A stretch of 19,721 nt of DNA from Sulfurimonas sp. (GCA_012963655.1 DTVI01000191.1:1-19721), one strand, 5' to 3'; shown: positions 9,488 to 16,445, counted from the first letter of the stretch. The notes: a model not told the origin generated them from the sequence alone. Made by a program: numbers and translations.

Positions 9488-11812
9488 TTGAAAAAACTTC
9501 TTATATTAATTTTCATCCTGCTTTTTGCAGGGTTTTTCCTTTATAAATGGATTCAAGTCCCTAATAAAAAAGTATTATCCTGGCATACCTACTCTAGTTT
9601 ATACCAAGATGCCAATAATAACACCTTACGTCTTACCCTATCTAAAGATGAAAAATACCGTTTATGGATTCCTTATGAGAAGATATCCAAGCATGTTATA
9701 AATGCAAGCTTGATGTATGAAGACAAATATTTTTATTCTCATCCCGGAGTGAATTTTCCCGCTTTGACTCGGGCCTTCATTAGTACTTATATTAGTAATG
9801 AAAGGCGTGTTGGTGCTTCAACTATAACCATGCAGGTGGCCAAAGTGGCCTTTAACCTTAATTCTAAAACAATACCAGGAAAGGTCAAACAAATATTTTA
9901 TGCTCTTTGGCTCGAGCAGCATTACACCAAAAAAGATATTTTGGAGTTTTATTTTAATTCTGTATCTTATGGCGCAAATATAGAAGGTATTGAAGCCGCA
10001 AGTCAAATATATTTTCATAAGAATGCCTCTGAATTAAGTATCCCACAGGCACTATCCTTAGTCATTATTCCTCAAAATCCTACCAAACGTAACCCCTTAA
10101 ATACTAAAGGGTACCAAGAAATGTTAAAAGCAAGAAAAAGACTTTTTAATGAATATAAAGATTCTCTCTCACAAGAAGAGATGCAGGACTTAGACACATG
10201 GATGAGTCTTCCTTTACATATTTATACACGAAAAGACTTTCCTTTTTTTGCCCCACACTTTACCAATTATTTACAGGCTCAAAATCCTTTTGCCTCAGGT
10301 CTTATCAAAACCACCCTGGATATGAGAAAACAAAAGATCTTAGAAGTGCAGATAAAAGACTGGATTAATAAAAGACGCTCCCTTGGTATAAAAAATGCCG
10401 CGGCGATTTTATTAGATAAAGAAAGCATGGAAGTAAAAGCCTGGGTGGGCTCTGAAAATTTTTATAATGCTGAAATCTTAGGTCAGGTTGACGGAGTCCT
10501 GGCTAAACGCTCTCCCGGATCCACTCTAAAACCCTTTGCCTATGCCTTGGCAATGGATCAAGGTATTATTCATCCAAATTCACTCTTGAAAGACACACCC
10601 TATAGACTTCAAGCTTATACCCCTGAAAACTATGATAAGGTATTTTTAGGGCCAATTACTGCAACAAAGGCACTTATTAGCAGTAGAAATATCCCTGCAG
10701 TCAGATTAGCTTCAAGACTTGCGAATCCAAGTTTTTATAAATTTTTACAAGAAGCACAAATCTCTCAGATGAAAGAACCCTTACATTACGGTATGTCTAT
10801 TGTACTTGGTGGTATGGAAGTATCTATTTTTGAGATTGCATCCTTATATGGAGTCCTTTCTAATAGTGGCTCTTTTAAAAAAATTAAATCAATAAAAAGC
10901 TCCGAAGATGAAAATAGTAATATACTTTTATCTCCCGAAAGTGCCTATCTTACCCTTGATATGCTTCGTCAAAATCCTGCTGTAAATGAAACTAAATACC
11001 TTGGAATCCATAAAAAAACACCAAAATATGCCTGGAAAACAGGAACCTCTTTTGCATTTAGAGATGCCCTCAGTGCAGGTATAGGAAATAAACATATCTT
11101 AGTGGTATGGGTTGGAAATTTTGACGGAAGTGCTAACCCTTCTTTTATAGGACGCCAGGCAGCCGCACCCTTATTTTTTAATATCTTTAAGGCCCTCAAT
11201 GAAAAAGATATTTTTGAAGATGATAAGCAAAAAATCTTTTTAAATATATCCAAGGTGGATATTTGTAAAACTACAGGGAAGCTACCAAGTAAGTTATGCC
11301 CCAATATACAAAAAGGGTGGTTTATCCCCGGTGTTTCCCCTATTGATATTTCAAATGTATATAGAGAAATTCCTATCAATATAAAAACAGGACTTAGAGC
11401 ATGTACTCAAATTAAGGGTAAAACAAAGATGGAAGTTTTTGAGTTTTGGCCAAGTGACATAAATGAGATATTTTTAATGGCCGGAATACAAAAGAAATCA
11501 GCACCTCCTTATGAAAGAGGATGTACTAAATCAACCAAGAAAAGCTCAAGCCCTCTTATTCAGTCCCCTACAAAAGGCCTTGTGTATACACTTCAAGCCA
11601 ATAAGATGACAGAAACCTTTATCCCTTTTACAGCCATCTTAGATGCAGACTCACATCAGGCTTTTTGGTATATAAATAAATCTTTTATAGGGAAAAGCGA
11701 GTCTAATAAACCTCTTTTTTGGAAGCCCTCTTTAGGAGAGTTTAGAATCAAGGTTGTAGATGAAAAAGGGCTAAGTGCCTCTAGACAATTAAGAGTAGAA
11801 CTTGCTCAATGA
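9488..11812 (+). CDS. pbpC: penicillin-binding protein 1C, bifunctional peptidoglycan synthase
   Basis: A 774-residue class A PBP. An N-terminal membrane anchor (about 3-20) is followed by a GT51 glycosyltransferase domain with YEDKYFYSHPG at 77-87 (catalytic Glu78) and the STITMQ motif (111-116). The transpeptidase domain carries SxxK (S345-T-L-K348), SxN (S399-R-N401) and KTGT (517-520). About 90 C-terminal residues match the position of the PBP1C C-terminal domain. It should polymerise and possibly crosslink peptidoglycan in the periplasm. The start is TTG: no other start lies near the N-terminal helix, and it begins 5 nt after the macroglobulin stop with only a weak purine-rich site, so translation is probably coupled. 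All catalytic residues of both domains are present. A clear terminator follows. Confidence 0.94.
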   Translation: MKKLLILIFILLFAGFFLYKWIQVPNKKVLSWHTYSSLYQDANNNTLRLTLSKDEKYRLWIPYEKISKHVINASLMYEDKYFYSHPGVNFPALTRAFISTYISNERRVGASTITMQVAKVAFNLNSKTIPGKVKQIFYALWLEQHYTKKDILEFYFNSVSYGANIEGIEAASQIYFHKNASELSIPQALSLVIIPQNPTKRNPLNTKGYQEMLKARKRLFNEYKDSLSQEEMQDLDTWMSLPLHIYTRKDFPFFAPHFTNYLQAQNPFASGLIKTTLDMRKQKILEVQIKDWINKRRSLGIKNAAAILLDKESMEVKAWVGSENFYNAEILGQVDGVLAKRSPGSTLKPFAYALAMDQGIIHPNSLLKDTPYRLQAYTPENYDKVFLGPITATKALISSRNIPAVRLASRLANPSFYKFLQEAQISQMKEPLHYGMSIVLGGMEVSIFEIASLYGVLSNSGSFKKIKSIKSSEDENSNILLSPESAYLTLDMLRQNPAVNETKYLGIHKKTPKYAWKTGTSFAFRDALSAGIGNKHILVVWVGNFDGSANPSFIGRQAAAPLFFNIFKALNEKDIFEDDKQKIFLNISKVDICKTTGKLPSKLCPNIQKGWFIPGVSPIDISNVYREIPINIKTGLRACTQIKGKTKMEVFEFWPSDINEIFLMAGIQKKSAPPYERGCTKSTKKSSSPLIQSPTKGLVYTLQANKMTETFIPFTAILDADSHQAFWYINKSFIGKSESNKPLFWKPSLGEFRIKVVDEKGLSASRQLRVELAQ

Positions 11813-11855
11813 GAATAAGACCTTGATTCTTTTCATTCCTATCCTATCTAGTGAT

Positions 11856-11892
11856 AAGGGAAAGAAGCTTAGCTAAGACCCTTCTCTTTTTT
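11856..11892 (+). terminator. intrinsic terminator after pbpC
   Basis: AAGGG (11856-11860) pairs with CCCTT (11879-11883) and encloses the palindrome CTTAGCTAAG. A run of six T (11887-11892) follows. The position 44 nt after the pbpC stop closes the macroglobulin-pbpC operon. Confidence 0.75.
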
Positions 11893-11929
11893 ATCATACA
11901 AGTTTACATTATCCTATATAATTTTTTGC

Positions 11930-11935
11930 TATACT
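11930..11935 (+). promoter_or_regulatory. extended -10 box of the glutathione peroxidase gene
   Basis: TGCTATACT is an extended -10 (TGn plus TATACT). Exactly 6 nt separate it from the ATG at 11942, so the predicted transcript would begin at or next to the start codon. An alternative TATAAT at 11917-11922 would give a leader of about 13 nt. Confidence 0.42.
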
Positions 11936-11941
11936 TAAAGT

Positions 11942-12478
11942 ATGAAAATCATTTACTTATTTCTTAGCATAATCCTTTCACTTCATGCCCACTCTTTTTA
12001 TGACTTTAAAGCCACCTCTATTGAAGGCAATAATATTTCTATGTCTTCTTACAAAGATAAGGTCGTCTTAGTTGTAAATACCGCTAGTGAATGTAAGTTT
12101 ACCCCTCAGTATGAAGGCTTACAAACACTTTACATCAAGCATAAGGACAAGGGTTTCGTTATATTAGGCTTCCCCTCTAACCAATTTAAAGAGCAGGAAC
12201 CTGGGTCCAATAAAGAGATACATTTCTTTTGTACTTCTACCTATAAGGTAGACTTTCCTATGTTTGAAAAAATCGATGTAAATGGTGACAACGCGATTCC
12301 TCTTTACAAGTACCTCAAAAAAGAGCAAAAAGGTTTTTTATGGACAAAGTCTATTAAATGGAATTTTACAAAATTTTTAGTAGATAAAAAGGGAAGGGTT
12401 ATTAAACGATATAGTTCATTAACTAAGCCAAAAGAGATAGAAAAAGATATTATTAACTTACTTAAGCAGGATAAATAA
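11942..12478 (+). CDS. exported Cys-type glutathione peroxidase (probably thioredoxin-dependent)
   Basis: A 178-residue protein of the glutathione peroxidase family. Residues 1-18 look like a cleavable signal peptide, placing the enzyme in the periplasm. The catalytic tetrad is visible: C51 in TASECKFTPQY, Q81 in FPSNQF, and W140-N141 in KWNFTKFLVD. C97 in FFC aligns with the resolving Cys (C82) of yeast Gpx3, pointing to thioredoxin- or other thiol-dependent reduction rather than glutathione. It reduces hydrogen or organic peroxides to water or alcohols. A periplasmic location would require an exported reductant, not visible here. No clear Shine-Dalgarno precedes the ATG. The gene is monocistronic between a terminator and an intergenic region. 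Confidence 0.92.
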   Translation: MKIIYLFLSIILSLHAHSFYDFKATSIEGNNISMSSYKDKVVLVVNTASECKFTPQYEGLQTLYIKHKDKGFVILGFPSNQFKEQEPGSNKEIHFFCTSTYKVDFPMFEKIDVNGDNAIPLYKYLKKEQKGFLWTKSIKWNFTKFLVDKKGRVIKRYSSLTKPKEIEKDIINLLKQDK

Positions 12479-12481
12479 AAA

Positions 12482-12511
12482 TTTAGATAATTTTATTTTT
12501 AAAAATCTAAA
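12482..12511 (-). terminator. AT-rich hairpin, terminator-like in the minus direction
   Basis: TTTAGAT (12482-12488) pairs with ATCTAAA (12505-12511). Read on the minus strand the stem is followed by TTTTTATTT, so it could end leftward transcripts from the small gene at 12666-12806 before they enter the peroxidase gene. In the plus direction there is no T-tract. Confidence 0.35.
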
Positions 12512-12543
12512 AGTATCCATTCACTCATTAGCGGAGCGAACAC

Positions 12544-12633
12544 TTAAGGTAAAGCCTCACCCCTATGCTCAAAACTATTTCCATAAATATCTACCATTGT
12601 TGTTTCGTGATAATACAGTTCATCTTCCTTAAT
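12544..12633 (-). pseudogene. possible short coding remnant
   Basis: The minus strand has a 29-codon open stretch with coding-like composition (it contains DELYYHETTMVDIYGNSFE) that ends in TAA. A stop lies directly upstream in frame, and only an internal ATG (17 codons) could start it. It lies downstream of the 46-codon gene on the same strand. I do not recognise a family. It may be a fragment of a decayed gene or chance. Confidence 0.22.
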
Positions 12634-12665
12634 CTAAAATTCTATAATGACACTATGATAGCTAC

Positions 12666-12806
12666 TTAATAACCGATGAGTTCACCCTCAATAATATTGA
12701 GAGATTCTTTTAAGGCTTGCATAGCACTTATCTTGTTTTCAATCTTTTCTTCAGCTAGGACTCTTAAACGTTCTAGGTAAAACTTTAGCTTTTCTTCTTC
12801 ATTCAT
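12666..12806 (-). CDS. 46-residue helical small protein, unknown function
   Basis: The minus strand encodes 46 residues beginning MNEEEKLKFYLERLRVLAEE and ending GELIGY. The ATG (complement of 12804-12806) has AAGGA 7 nt upstream and a TAAAAT -10 box further up, so it has all the signals of a real gene. The composition is highly charged with regularly spaced Leu/Ile, predicting one or two amphipathic helices, perhaps a coiled coil; there is no membrane segment and no Cys. I do not recognise a family. It is divergent from the open frame at 12887-13078 and the response regulator gene. Its promoter region closely matches that of queF. Confidence 0.62.
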   Translation of the reverse strand: MNEEEKLKFYLERLRVLAEEKIENKISAMQALKESLNIIEGELIGY

Positions 12807-12822
12807 ACGGTATCCTTAGATG

Positions 12823-12868
12823 CTATTTTACTCATAGAAAATATAAAATTTGCTCATTCATTCTATGA
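12823..12868. repeat. copy A of a 46-bp promoter module also found upstream of queF
   Basis: Aligned without gaps to 19591-19636, 34 of 46 positions are identical, including the blocks CTATTTTACT and TTTGCTCA and the final TATGA. Both copies stand at the same place, directly upstream of the ribosome binding site of a minus-strand gene. Copy A also contains an 8-bp inverted repeat, TCATAGAA (12832-12839) and TTCTATGA (12861-12868), a possible operator between divergent units. Confidence 0.55.
12825..12830 (-). promoter_or_regulatory. -10 box of the 46-codon gene
   Basis: The minus strand reads TAAAAT; a start 7 nt further leaves a leader of about 13 nt with AAGGA. It has the same layout as the queF promoter. 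Confidence 0.45.
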
Positions 12869-12875
12869 AATTATT

Positions 12876-12881
12876 TATAAT
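12876..12881 (+). promoter_or_regulatory. plus-strand -10 box divergent from the 46-codon gene
   Basis: A perfect TATAAT directed towards the open frame at 12887-13078 and the two-component genes. The inverted repeat at 12832-12868 lies just upstream. No -35 at normal spacing. Confidence 0.4.
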
Positions 12882-12886
12882 ACTAA

Positions 12887-13078
12887 CATAAAAAATTCAT
12901 TTACTCGTTCAGCCTTCTTTCCAATCATGACCTACATTCCATCTTGAAAAAAGAGATACTTTCTCGTATAATAAGAGAAGGTGAACTATCTATTGAATAT
13001 GTAAGAATTTTAAGTACCCTTTGTAAAATCGAATGTACATCTCATCATGCCATTAATATTGCAAAGATTATACTCTAG
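12887..13078 (+). pseudogene. 63-codon open frame without a usable start, probable gene remnant or unusual small gene
   Basis: The frame is open from just after a TAA (12884-12886) to TAG (13076-13078) and reads like protein: it starts KKFIYSFSLLSNHDLHSILK and continues with a helical, charged segment including REGELSIEYVRILSTL. There is no in-frame ATG or GTG. The only common alternative start is TTG at 12944, without a Shine-Dalgarno. The codon before KKF is CAT, so an ancestral ATG may have been lost. No family is recognised. It lies 50 nt upstream of the response regulator gene and could have been its first operon partner. Confidence 0.35.
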
Positions 13079-13097
13079 TGTAAAGACCGTGGTACCA
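13069..13097 (+). promoter_or_regulatory. possible promoter of the two-component operon
   Basis: TATACT (13069-13074) is a possible -10 that would give a leader of about 48 nt. The 8-bp palindrome TGGTACCA (13090-13097) lies just downstream, where an operator could sit. A second candidate, TATATT at 13106-13111, is too close to the ribosome binding site. Weak evidence. Confidence 0.28.
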
Positions 13098-13128
13098 TAC
13101 AAAGATATATTGTTATAAGGAAGATTAA

Positions 13129-13806
13129 ATGCTCAAGGCACTCATTGTAGTTGTAGAAGATGAAGAAGATATTCTAGAGCTACTTGAATACAACCTTCAA
13201 AAAGAAGGATATGAAACCATTGGTTTTTTAAACACAAAAAATGTTTCTCAACTCTTAGAAGAAGAACCTATTGACCTTTTACTTATGGACCGAAATCTTC
13301 CCGGCGTTGAAGGAAGCGAGTTTGTTCAAGAACTGCGAAGAAAGGGGATTCAAACACCCGTTATTTACCTTTCTGCTAAAAATAAAGACAGCGATATAGA
13401 AGAAGGTTTTGACAGAGGCGCGGATGATTATATTACTAAGCCCTTTAGTCCTAAAGAAGTGGCTATGCGTGTTAAGGCCGTGCTTAAACGTACGAAATCA
13501 GGTTTTAATCAAGAAAAGATCTCTTATAGAGATATTATTATGATTCCGCAAACACGTGAGATTAAAGCAGGTGAGCTTAATATCGAACTTTCAAAGCTAG
13601 AATTTGATCTCTTACTTACACTCATTAAAAATCAAAATATTGTCTTAGACAGAGACTTCTTACTTGAAAATGTTTGGGGTGGGGATGATATTTATCAAGA
13701 TAAAACAGTAAATGTTGCTATCAATAGACTTAAAGACAAGATTGATCCTACTAAAGAAAAAGAATATATCAAAACCGTACGGGGTGTAGGCTATACCCTT
13801 TCATAA
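13129..13806 (+). CDS. OmpR/PhoB-family response regulator
   Basis: 225 residues: an N-terminal receiver domain (about 4-118) and a C-terminal winged-helix DNA-binding domain (about 130-225). Receiver residues are complete: acidic pair E10-D11, phosphoacceptor D54 in LLMDRNLPG, S82 in the switch position and K104 in TKPFSP. The effector domain ends in the OmpR-type TVNVAINRLKDKI and IKTVRGVGYTLS motifs. AAGGAAG (13117-13123) is 5 nt from the ATG. It is followed 16 nt later by its histidine kinase, which should phosphorylate D54. The receiver and kinase resemble PhoB/PhoR, but no phosphate genes are nearby, so the signal and targets are unknown. Confidence 0.93.
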   Translation: MLKALIVVVEDEEDILELLEYNLQKEGYETIGFLNTKNVSQLLEEEPIDLLLMDRNLPGVEGSEFVQELRRKGIQTPVIYLSAKNKDSDIEEGFDRGADDYITKPFSPKEVAMRVKAVLKRTKSGFNQEKISYRDIIMIPQTREIKAGELNIELSKLEFDLLLTLIKNQNIVLDRDFLLENVWGGDDIYQDKTVNVAINRLKDKIDPTKEKEYIKTVRGVGYTLS

Positions 13807-13822
13807 TAAGGTATAATTTCTT

Positions 13823-15214
13823 ATGTTAAAACTTCATCAGATATTTTTTCTAAATTTCTTAGCCATCTTTCTTGGCACTCTACTTATCTCTTCCTTAGTG
13901 GCTTATCTTAGTATTAAAACAACAACGATAGATGAGAATAAAATTCAGCTTCAAAAACAAATTTCACTCTTACAAATGCAACTTCCTTTTGTTAAAAACC
14001 TTAATACCTTTGCCACAAACATTCATAAAATAAGTGAGCTTCGTGTAACAATTATTAGTGATACAGGACTTGTTCTTGCTGAGTCTAATAAAGATAAGAA
14101 AAAGATGGATAACCATAGAAGTCGCCCTGAAGTCATGGATGCGGCAATACATGAATATGGATTTATTATCCGCTATTCAGATACCATTAAAACTGACTTT
14201 TTATATGTGGCTAAAAAACTCAATTTTAAAGATAAACCTATATTTTTTCGTCTTTCTGTTAGTCTTAAGTCTGTTATGGAAGAGTTTTATAGCTTATGGT
14301 TTCGTTTAGCCATTGTTTTTTCTATTTTTGTTCTAATCAGTTTAGTAATGGCCTATAAGCTCAGTAAAAAAATTCGACATGATATTATGCAATTAACCGA
14401 ATACCTAAGAGAGATATCTGAAAAAAACTATAAGGCCATCATTAAACCAGAATATTTTTCAGAATTTTTGTACATCGCACTAACCCTAAAAAATCTTGCT
14501 AAAAAGCTGCACAATAGAGATAAGCAAAAACGAAAATACACCGCAAGACTAAGACTTATCAATAAACAAAGAAATGATATTTTATCTGCCATCAGCCATG
14601 AATTTAAAAACCCTATAGCTTCTATACAAGGATATGCAGAAACCCTTGTGGATGATCCTAATACAAGTGAAAAAATCCGTATGCGTTTTCTTAATAAAAT
14701 TATGCAAAATTCTAAAAAAATAACATCAATGATTGATAGACTTTCACTTTCGGTCAAACTTGAAAATGAAGACTTAAAGATAAAAGAAACATCCTTCGAT
14801 ATAGCAGAACTAGCTCAAGAAGTGATTATGAATCTTGGAAAAAAATATAAAAATAGACAAATATATTTTTCAGGTGAATCTTACAAGATACAAGCCGATA
14901 AAACAATGATTGAAACCGTTGTCATTAACCTTATCGATAACGCTATGAAATACTCTCAAGAAGATGTCACTGTTTCTATCATGAATAATAAGCTTATGGT
15001 TTTAGATAAGGGAATGGGAATAGCCCAAACGGAACTGGATAAAATTACCTCCAAGTTCTACCGTGTTCAAAAAAACACCTGGGATAACTCAATGGGCCTA
15101 GGCCTAGCCATTGTCACTTACGTCTTGAAACTTCATGATACAAGCCTTATCATCGAAAGCAAAGAAGGAGAAGGTTCTATCTTCGCCTTTGATCTAAACT
15201 CTATGAAGAAATAA
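13823..15214 (+). CDS. membrane sensor histidine kinase
   Basis: A 463-residue HisKA/HATPase kinase. Transmembrane helices at about 8-32 and 159-180 bracket a periplasmic sensor of about 125 residues without a family I can name. A linker with a helical, lysine-rich stretch (about 181-245) leads to the H-box SAISHEFKNPIASI with phosphorylated H259. The ATP-binding domain shows the N-box INLIDNAMKYS (N373), G1 DKGMG (395-399) and G2 GLGLAI (425-430). It should autophosphorylate on H259 and pass phosphate to the regulator encoded 16 nt upstream. A modest AAGG lies 11 nt before the ATG, so translation may be partly coupled. It converges with the nitroreductase gene. Confidence 0.92.
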   Translation: MLKLHQIFFLNFLAIFLGTLLISSLVAYLSIKTTTIDENKIQLQKQISLLQMQLPFVKNLNTFATNIHKISELRVTIISDTGLVLAESNKDKKKMDNHRSRPEVMDAAIHEYGFIIRYSDTIKTDFLYVAKKLNFKDKPIFFRLSVSLKSVMEEFYSLWFRLAIVFSIFVLISLVMAYKLSKKIRHDIMQLTEYLREISEKNYKAIIKPEYFSEFLYIALTLKNLAKKLHNRDKQKRKYTARLRLINKQRNDILSAISHEFKNPIASIQGYAETLVDDPNTSEKIRMRFLNKIMQNSKKITSMIDRLSLSVKLENEDLKIKETSFDIAELAQEVIMNLGKKYKNRQIYFSGESYKIQADKTMIETVVINLIDNAMKYSQEDVTVSIMNNKLMVLDKGMGIAQTELDKITSKFYRVQKNTWDNSMGLGLAIVTYVLKLHDTSLIIESKEGEGSIFAFDLNSMKK

Positions 15215-15345
15215 TCTTTCTTTTCTAATATCTCCTAAGAACCAGAGTCAAAAGACATTTAACTTGTTTATGTTGACACTTCAATAAATAAAGATGATTA
15301 AAAAGAAGATTTATTATATTCAATGTGGGGAATTTTACAAAAACG

Positions 15346-15380
15346 AGATTGACTTTGCCCTTCTTGGACAAAATCTTTTT
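15346..15380. terminator. bidirectional terminator between the kinase and nitroreductase genes
   Basis: AGATT (15346-15350) pairs with AATCT (15372-15376) and TTG (15355-15357) with CAA (15369-15371), with a 4-nt bulge. The plus strand continues with a T-run through 15380 and the minus strand with CGTTTTTG, so both convergent transcripts could end here. Confidence 0.5.
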
Positions 15381-15391
15381 CTAAATAGATC

Positions 15392-16078
15392 TTAGTCTAT
15401 AAAGGTTACTATTTCTTCTAATGGAGCACGTTGTGGTTGATACGTGTTTTGTATAGCTGATGTGTCTTCATATCCTAGCACAATAGAATATAAAAGGGCT
15501 AGGTTCTCAGGTAGGTCTAAAGTCTTTGCAATGATTTTTCCATACTCTGTTGTAGAACCTTGAGGACAAGAATCAATTCCATAAGCCTGAGCCGCTAACA
15601 TAAGACTTTGCATATAAGCACCACAATCAATGAAAGCGCCCTGAGCACCTTCAATAAGAGACTTGTCCGTACAAATAAAGAAAACTGTTTGGGCCCCAAA
15701 CCAACGATAATTATCATGCCAAAGTTCTTTACGCTTTTCATCATCTTTTCTATTTACTTCTAAGTGCTTATAAAGACCTGCGCCCGTAGTGATACGACGT
15801 TTTTTATAAGGGTTAATCCAGTTTAATGGGTAATATTGAATAAACTGATCAACATCTCCACCATTCTCTATATGTTCGATAATATCATTTCCAACATTAT
15901 CAAGAACCTTTTTATTTGAAATGGCATACACTACCCATGGTTGCATATTTGCACCAGAGGGTGTCATTGAGGCTGCATCTAAAATTTTTTCTTGTATCTC
16001 TTTTGATACAGGTTTATTTAAAAACTTTCTTTTTGATGAACGTAAAGTAATAGCGTCAATAACGGATATATTTTCCAT
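15392..16078 (-). CDS. nitroreductase-family FMN-dependent oxidoreductase
   Basis: A 228-residue protein with the nitroreductase fold signatures: the FMN-phosphate-binding RSSKRKF near residues 13-19, PSGANMQPW at 40-48, the central FIDCGAYMQSLMLAAQAYGI helix and SCPQGS, and a C-terminal LGYED segment typical of the second flavin site. Such enzymes are homodimers that use NAD(P)H to reduce nitro compounds, quinones or flavins in the cytoplasm; the natural substrate is not predictable. The ATG (complement of 16076-16078) has AAGGA about 6 nt upstream. It appears monocistronic. A decayed gene lies immediately upstream on the same strand. Confidence 0.9.
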   Translation of the reverse strand: MENISVIDAITLRSSKRKFLNKPVSKEIQEKILDAASMTPSGANMQPWVVYAISNKKVLDNVGNDIIEHIENGGDVDQFIQYYPLNWINPYKKRRITTGAGLYKHLEVNRKDDEKRKELWHDNYRWFGAQTVFFICTDKSLIEGAQGAFIDCGAYMQSLMLAAQAYGIDSCPQGSTTEYGKIIAKTLDLPENLALLYSIVLGYEDTSAIQNTYQPQRAPLEEIVTFID

Positions 16079-16113
16079 ATTTTTCCTTATAAAGGTAGTA
16101 GTTAATAATTTAT

Positions 16114-16400
16114 TTAAAAACTAATTCTAACATTATACCATTCTAGACCTTCAGCTCTTACCCTACTCACTTCTGAGTCAAATAATTTTGTCATTGATTT
16201 TAAAATGTCCAGCTATATCAATATCTTTATGAACTTAGACTTTAGCTCTGATAATATCCCCACAAACATCTGTATCATCTTTATCTCCATAAAATAGGTG
16301 CTTTTATTTTGATGAGTGAATTATACTTTTCTAATATCTTATAAAGCTAAGCAAAACCTAATTCATTCACATTATTACTATCTATATCTCTCTTATAAAT
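16114..16400 (-). pseudogene. decayed minus-strand gene with stops and frameshifts
   Basis: On the minus strand, three adjoining pieces in shifted frames each read as good protein sequence. Piece one contains DIDSNNVNELGFA, a stop, then LYKILEKYNSLIKIKA. Piece two contains FYGDKDDTDVCGDIIRAKV, a stop, then VHKDIDIAGHFKINDKII. Piece three contains DSEVSRVRAEGLEWYNVRIS and ends in TAA at 16114-16116. Joining them requires two frameshifts and reading through two stops, as expected for an old pseudogene. The last piece resembles the end of a PilZ-type domain (a hydrophobic strand, then VxRV and a final F), but that is a weak inference. The parent length is unknown. Confidence 0.5.
16132..16137 (-). 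promoter_or_regulatory. extended -10 box for the nitroreductase gene
   Basis: The minus strand reads TGGTATAAT, a perfect extended -10, giving a leader of about 47 nt. The same bases are the Trp-Tyr-Asn codons of the decayed gene at 16114-16400, so the promoter may have emerged from former coding sequence. Confidence 0.42.
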
Positions 16401-16406
16401 TTAGTG

Positions 16407-16412
16407 TATAAT
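16407..16412 (+). promoter_or_regulatory. -10 box for the TerB-like gene and cca
   Basis: TATAAT preceded by a T-rich tract; the predicted leader to the TTG at 16446 is about 27 nt. No clear -35. Confidence 0.5.
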
Positions 16413-16445
16413 GTAAGATACTAAATAATTATAAAGACTTAAGCA

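Noticed and set aside
10969..11379. Antisense 136-codon open frame inside pbpC
   Set aside because: A shadow of the PBP coding sequence; composition follows the codon pattern of the plus strand.
14428..14757. Antisense 109-codon open frame inside the histidine kinase gene
   Set aside because: Overlaps the H-box region of a complete kinase; no start signals.
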